DNA of 7,244 nt from contig SXYT01000102.1 in assembly GCA_005788205.1 (NCBI GenBank), positions 1-7,244 of the forward strand. Reading direction: 5' to 3'. Positions within the stretch are counted from its first letter, which is position 1, and each line of letters begins with the position of its first letter. The DNA comes from Actinomycetota bacterium (GTDB lineage Bacteria; Actinomycetota; Acidimicrobiia; Acidimicrobiales; Ilumatobacteraceae). The position numbers were made by a program, and so were the translations under genes. The notes below the pieces were generated by a model. The model worked only from the letters and a program-made list of their open reading frames with translations, was not told the DNA's origin and ran no database searches. This document shows positions 6,094 to 7,244 of the stretch, piece after piece.

Positions 6094-6861
6094 CTAGCGC
6101 CAGAGACCGCGTGCCGAGAACACGTCCCGCAAGGCCCGTGTGTCGTCTGACATGACTCCGTCCACGCCGATGTCGAGGAGCCGCGCGATCTCGGCCGGGT
6201 CGTCCACGGTCCACACGTGGACCTGCAGCCCGAGTGCATGTGCGCAGGCCACGAACGAACGGGTGACCACCGGGATGGGGCCCTGCGACACCGGGACCTG
6301 GGCGGCCCGGGCCGGCCCGATGCGCGCCAGACTGTGGCGTGTGCGGCTGGCAAGCACGAGACTCGCCACCTCCTTCGGGCCCGTGGACGTGCAGAGTGCG
6401 TCACCGAAATGACCGCGGAATCGCCTCAAACGCCTGTCACTGAACGACCCCACGCAGACCCGGTCGAGACAGCCCAGCCTGACAAGAGTGGCGATCAGGG
6501 CATCCTCCGCCTCAGTCGTCTTGCAGTCGATGTTGACCCTGAGTGCGGGCCAGGTGGTCAGGATGTCCTCGAGCAGCGGGATTGGCTCCCGCCCGTCAAC
6601 GCGCGCCGCCCTGAGTTCGGACCACGGTGTCTCCTCGATGCGTGCGTCGATTCCGCACGTGCGGAGCAGACCGTCGTCGTGGAATGCGACAAGCACGCCG
6701 TCGGAGGTGACGTGCACGTCTGTCTCGACGTGGGTGTAGCCGAGGGTCACAGCGTCCTGGAAGGCCGCCATGGTGTTCTCCGGCGCCACGGAGAGGCCCC
6801 CACGGTGCGCGAAGGCGATCGGACCGTCGACGTCGAGGAATGGGTGGGGTGTCACGCCCAC
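6094..6861 (-). CDS. Glycerophosphodiester phosphodiesterase (GDPD), cytoplasmic
   Basis: It is predicted to hydrolyse glycerophosphodiesters from lipid turnover to sn-glycerol 3-phosphate and an alcohol. It has 255 residues and no signal peptide, so it is the cytoplasmic (UgpQ-like) form. Visible catalytic elements are AHRG with His19-Arg20, PEN (27-29), the metal-binding ETDVH (Glu46, Asp48), AFHDD with the second catalytic His61, and the C-terminal strands HVWTVDD and GVDGVMSDD that close the TIM barrel. The start is GTG 6861, because GAGG overlapping the stop of the preceding reading frame lies at suitable spacing. GTG 6855, two codons in, is possible but spaced farther away. It follows the acyl-CoA synthetase remnant by about 11-17 bp. 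A 75-bp gap separates it from the LLM gene, so it may not belong to the importer unit functionally. The usual NIDxK strand reads NIDCK here. Confidence 0.9.
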   Translation of the reverse strand: MGVTPHPFLDVDGPIAFAHRGGLSVAPENTMAAFQDAVTLGYTHVETDVHVTSDGVLVAFHDDGLLRTCGIDARIEETPWSELRAARVDGREPIPLLEDILTTWPALRVNIDCKTTEAEDALIATLVRLGCLDRVCVGSFSDRRLRRFRGHFGDALCTSTGPKEVASLVLASRTRHSLARIGPARAAQVPVSQGPIPVVTRSFVACAHALGLQVHVWTVDDPAEIARLLDIGVDGVMSDDTRALRDVFSARGLWR

Positions 6862-6872
6862 CCGGGGCGACC

Positions 6873-7121
6873 TCAGATCGAACGGCCGGCGGCCGCCCAG
6901 TACTCGTCCTTGAGGAGACGCTTGTACAGCTTCCCGGTGGGGTGACGGGGCAGGTCGGGCCTGAAGTCGACGCTCCGCGGGCACTTGATGTCAGCCAGGT
7001 GTTCGCGGCAGTACGCGATGAGCTCGCGTTCGAGGGCCTTCGCTGACTCTGCGTCGGCGGGCATTTCTTTCGGCTGCACCACGGCCTTGACCTCCTCGCC
7101 GAAGTCGTCGTTCGGCACCCA
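6873..7121 (-). pseudogene. Acyl-CoA synthetase (AMP-dependent ligase) remnant, C-terminal subdomain only
   Basis: The minus-strand frame ending at TGA 6873 encodes only the C-terminal subdomain of an ANL-family acyl-CoA synthetase. It runs from VPNDDFGEEVKAVVQP (from about 7118 leftwards), through IAYCREHLADIKCPRSVDF, to PRHPTGKLYKRLLKDEYW. This includes the PTGK motif with the catalytic lysine. The whole adenylation domain (P-loop STGTTGxPK, and so on) is absent. Upstream of about 7121 the frame loses all resemblance and enters the palindromic repeat. It reaches an in-frame TGA at about 7207-7209, so the only available ATG (7178) lies inside the repeat. About 80 of the usual 500 or more residues remain, which is why I call it a remnant. 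The alternative is a misassembly or contig break at the repeat, with an intact gene in the real genome. Confidence 0.65.
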
Positions 7122-7133
7122 GCACCCACCCCC

Positions 7134-7146
7134 ACCGCTGGTCGAG
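7134..7146 (+). repeat. 13-bp direct repeat, copy A
   Basis: ACCGCTGGTCGAG occurs here and again at 7232-7244. This copy forms the left edge of the palindromic element. The 98-bp offset suggests a second element begins at the right edge of the window. Confidence 0.7.
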
Positions 7147-7194
7147 TAGTCGACGCGCGCGAGGCACGAGCGCCGCATCGACGTATCGAGACCA
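7134..7194. repeat. REP-like palindromic element of an actinobacterial type
   Basis: The stretch from TGGTCGAGTAGTCGACGC (starting 7139) to TATCGAGACCA (7184-7194) is an imperfect inverted repeat. The reverse complement of its right arm begins TGGTCTCGATACGTCGATGC and aligns with the left arm with a small gap. Elements of the form TGGTCGAGTAG...TATCGAGACCA recur many times in genomes of high-GC actinobacteria, from my general familiarity. This copy abuts the acyl-CoA synthetase remnant. It encodes no protein and its mobility mechanism is not shown here. Confidence 0.6.
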
Positions 7195-7231
7195 CTCGGC
7201 GCGGATCAGCGTCGAGCGGGCACGCCCTCCA

Positions 7232-7244
7232 ACCGCTGGTCGAG
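7232..7244 (+). repeat. 13-bp direct repeat, copy B, at the window edge
   Basis: These last 13 bases are identical to 7134-7146. Either another copy of the palindromic element continues beyond the edge or the sequence ends here because assembly stopped at a repeat. Confidence 0.65.

Noticed and set aside
1..7244. CRISPR arrays, tRNA, rRNA, transposase genes or phage genes
   Set aside because: No regularly spaced repeats, cloverleaf sequence, transposase or phage-like reading frame was seen. The only repeats are at the right edge.

Overview
The window is GC-rich, coding-dense bacterial DNA with many GTG starts, 4-bp start/stop overlaps and third-position G/C bias. Those features, the style of the proteins and a palindromic repeat at the right end of a type familiar from actinobacterial genomes point to a high-GC actinobacterium. 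The genus cannot be named from the sequence. Both ends cut into genes or repeats, and the last 13 bases copy a repeat already present about 100 bp earlier, so the right edge may be a contig end at a repeat.

Layout. The left end (1-703, + strand) is a creatininase-family metallo-amidohydrolase missing its first residues. It converges on a minus-strand block across a short gap (704-806) that holds a strong hairpin terminator for the minus strand. Everything else is on the minus strand. In transcription order, right to left: a remnant of an acyl-CoA synthetase (C-terminal subdomain only), cut off by a palindromic repeat; a cytoplasmic glycerophosphodiester phosphodiesterase (GDPD); a luciferase-like flavin monooxygenase (LLM); a cytosine-deaminase-like amidohydrolase, overlapping the LLM by 4 bp; an 18-codon leader ORF; and an ABC importer of the nitrate/sulfonate/taurine/NMT1 class (ATPase, permease, substrate-binding lipoprotein).

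How it may work together. The importer, LLM and amidohydrolase look like one uptake-and-breakdown unit. A lipoprotein captures a small, probably nitrogen-containing molecule, the permease and ATPase import it, the flavin monooxygenase oxygenates it and the amidohydrolase cleaves or deaminates it. The convergent creatininase homologue could hydrolyse a cyclic amide or amide in the same route. The substrate is not identifiable here. The enzyme set suggests an N-heterocycle or amide, and the deaminase-like protein has changes in the region that binds cytosine in CodA, so cytosine itself is unlikely. This is inference from family membership and gene order.

Regulation. The two non-coding gaps in the block, upstream of the LLM and upstream of the ABC ATPase, carry nearly the same direct-repeat motif (TGTTTAC, 4 bp, TGTTC) with an 11-bp period, in opposite orientations. 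This is the clearest unexplained signal in the window. It resembles tandem response-regulator sites such as PHO boxes, but the regulator is unknown.
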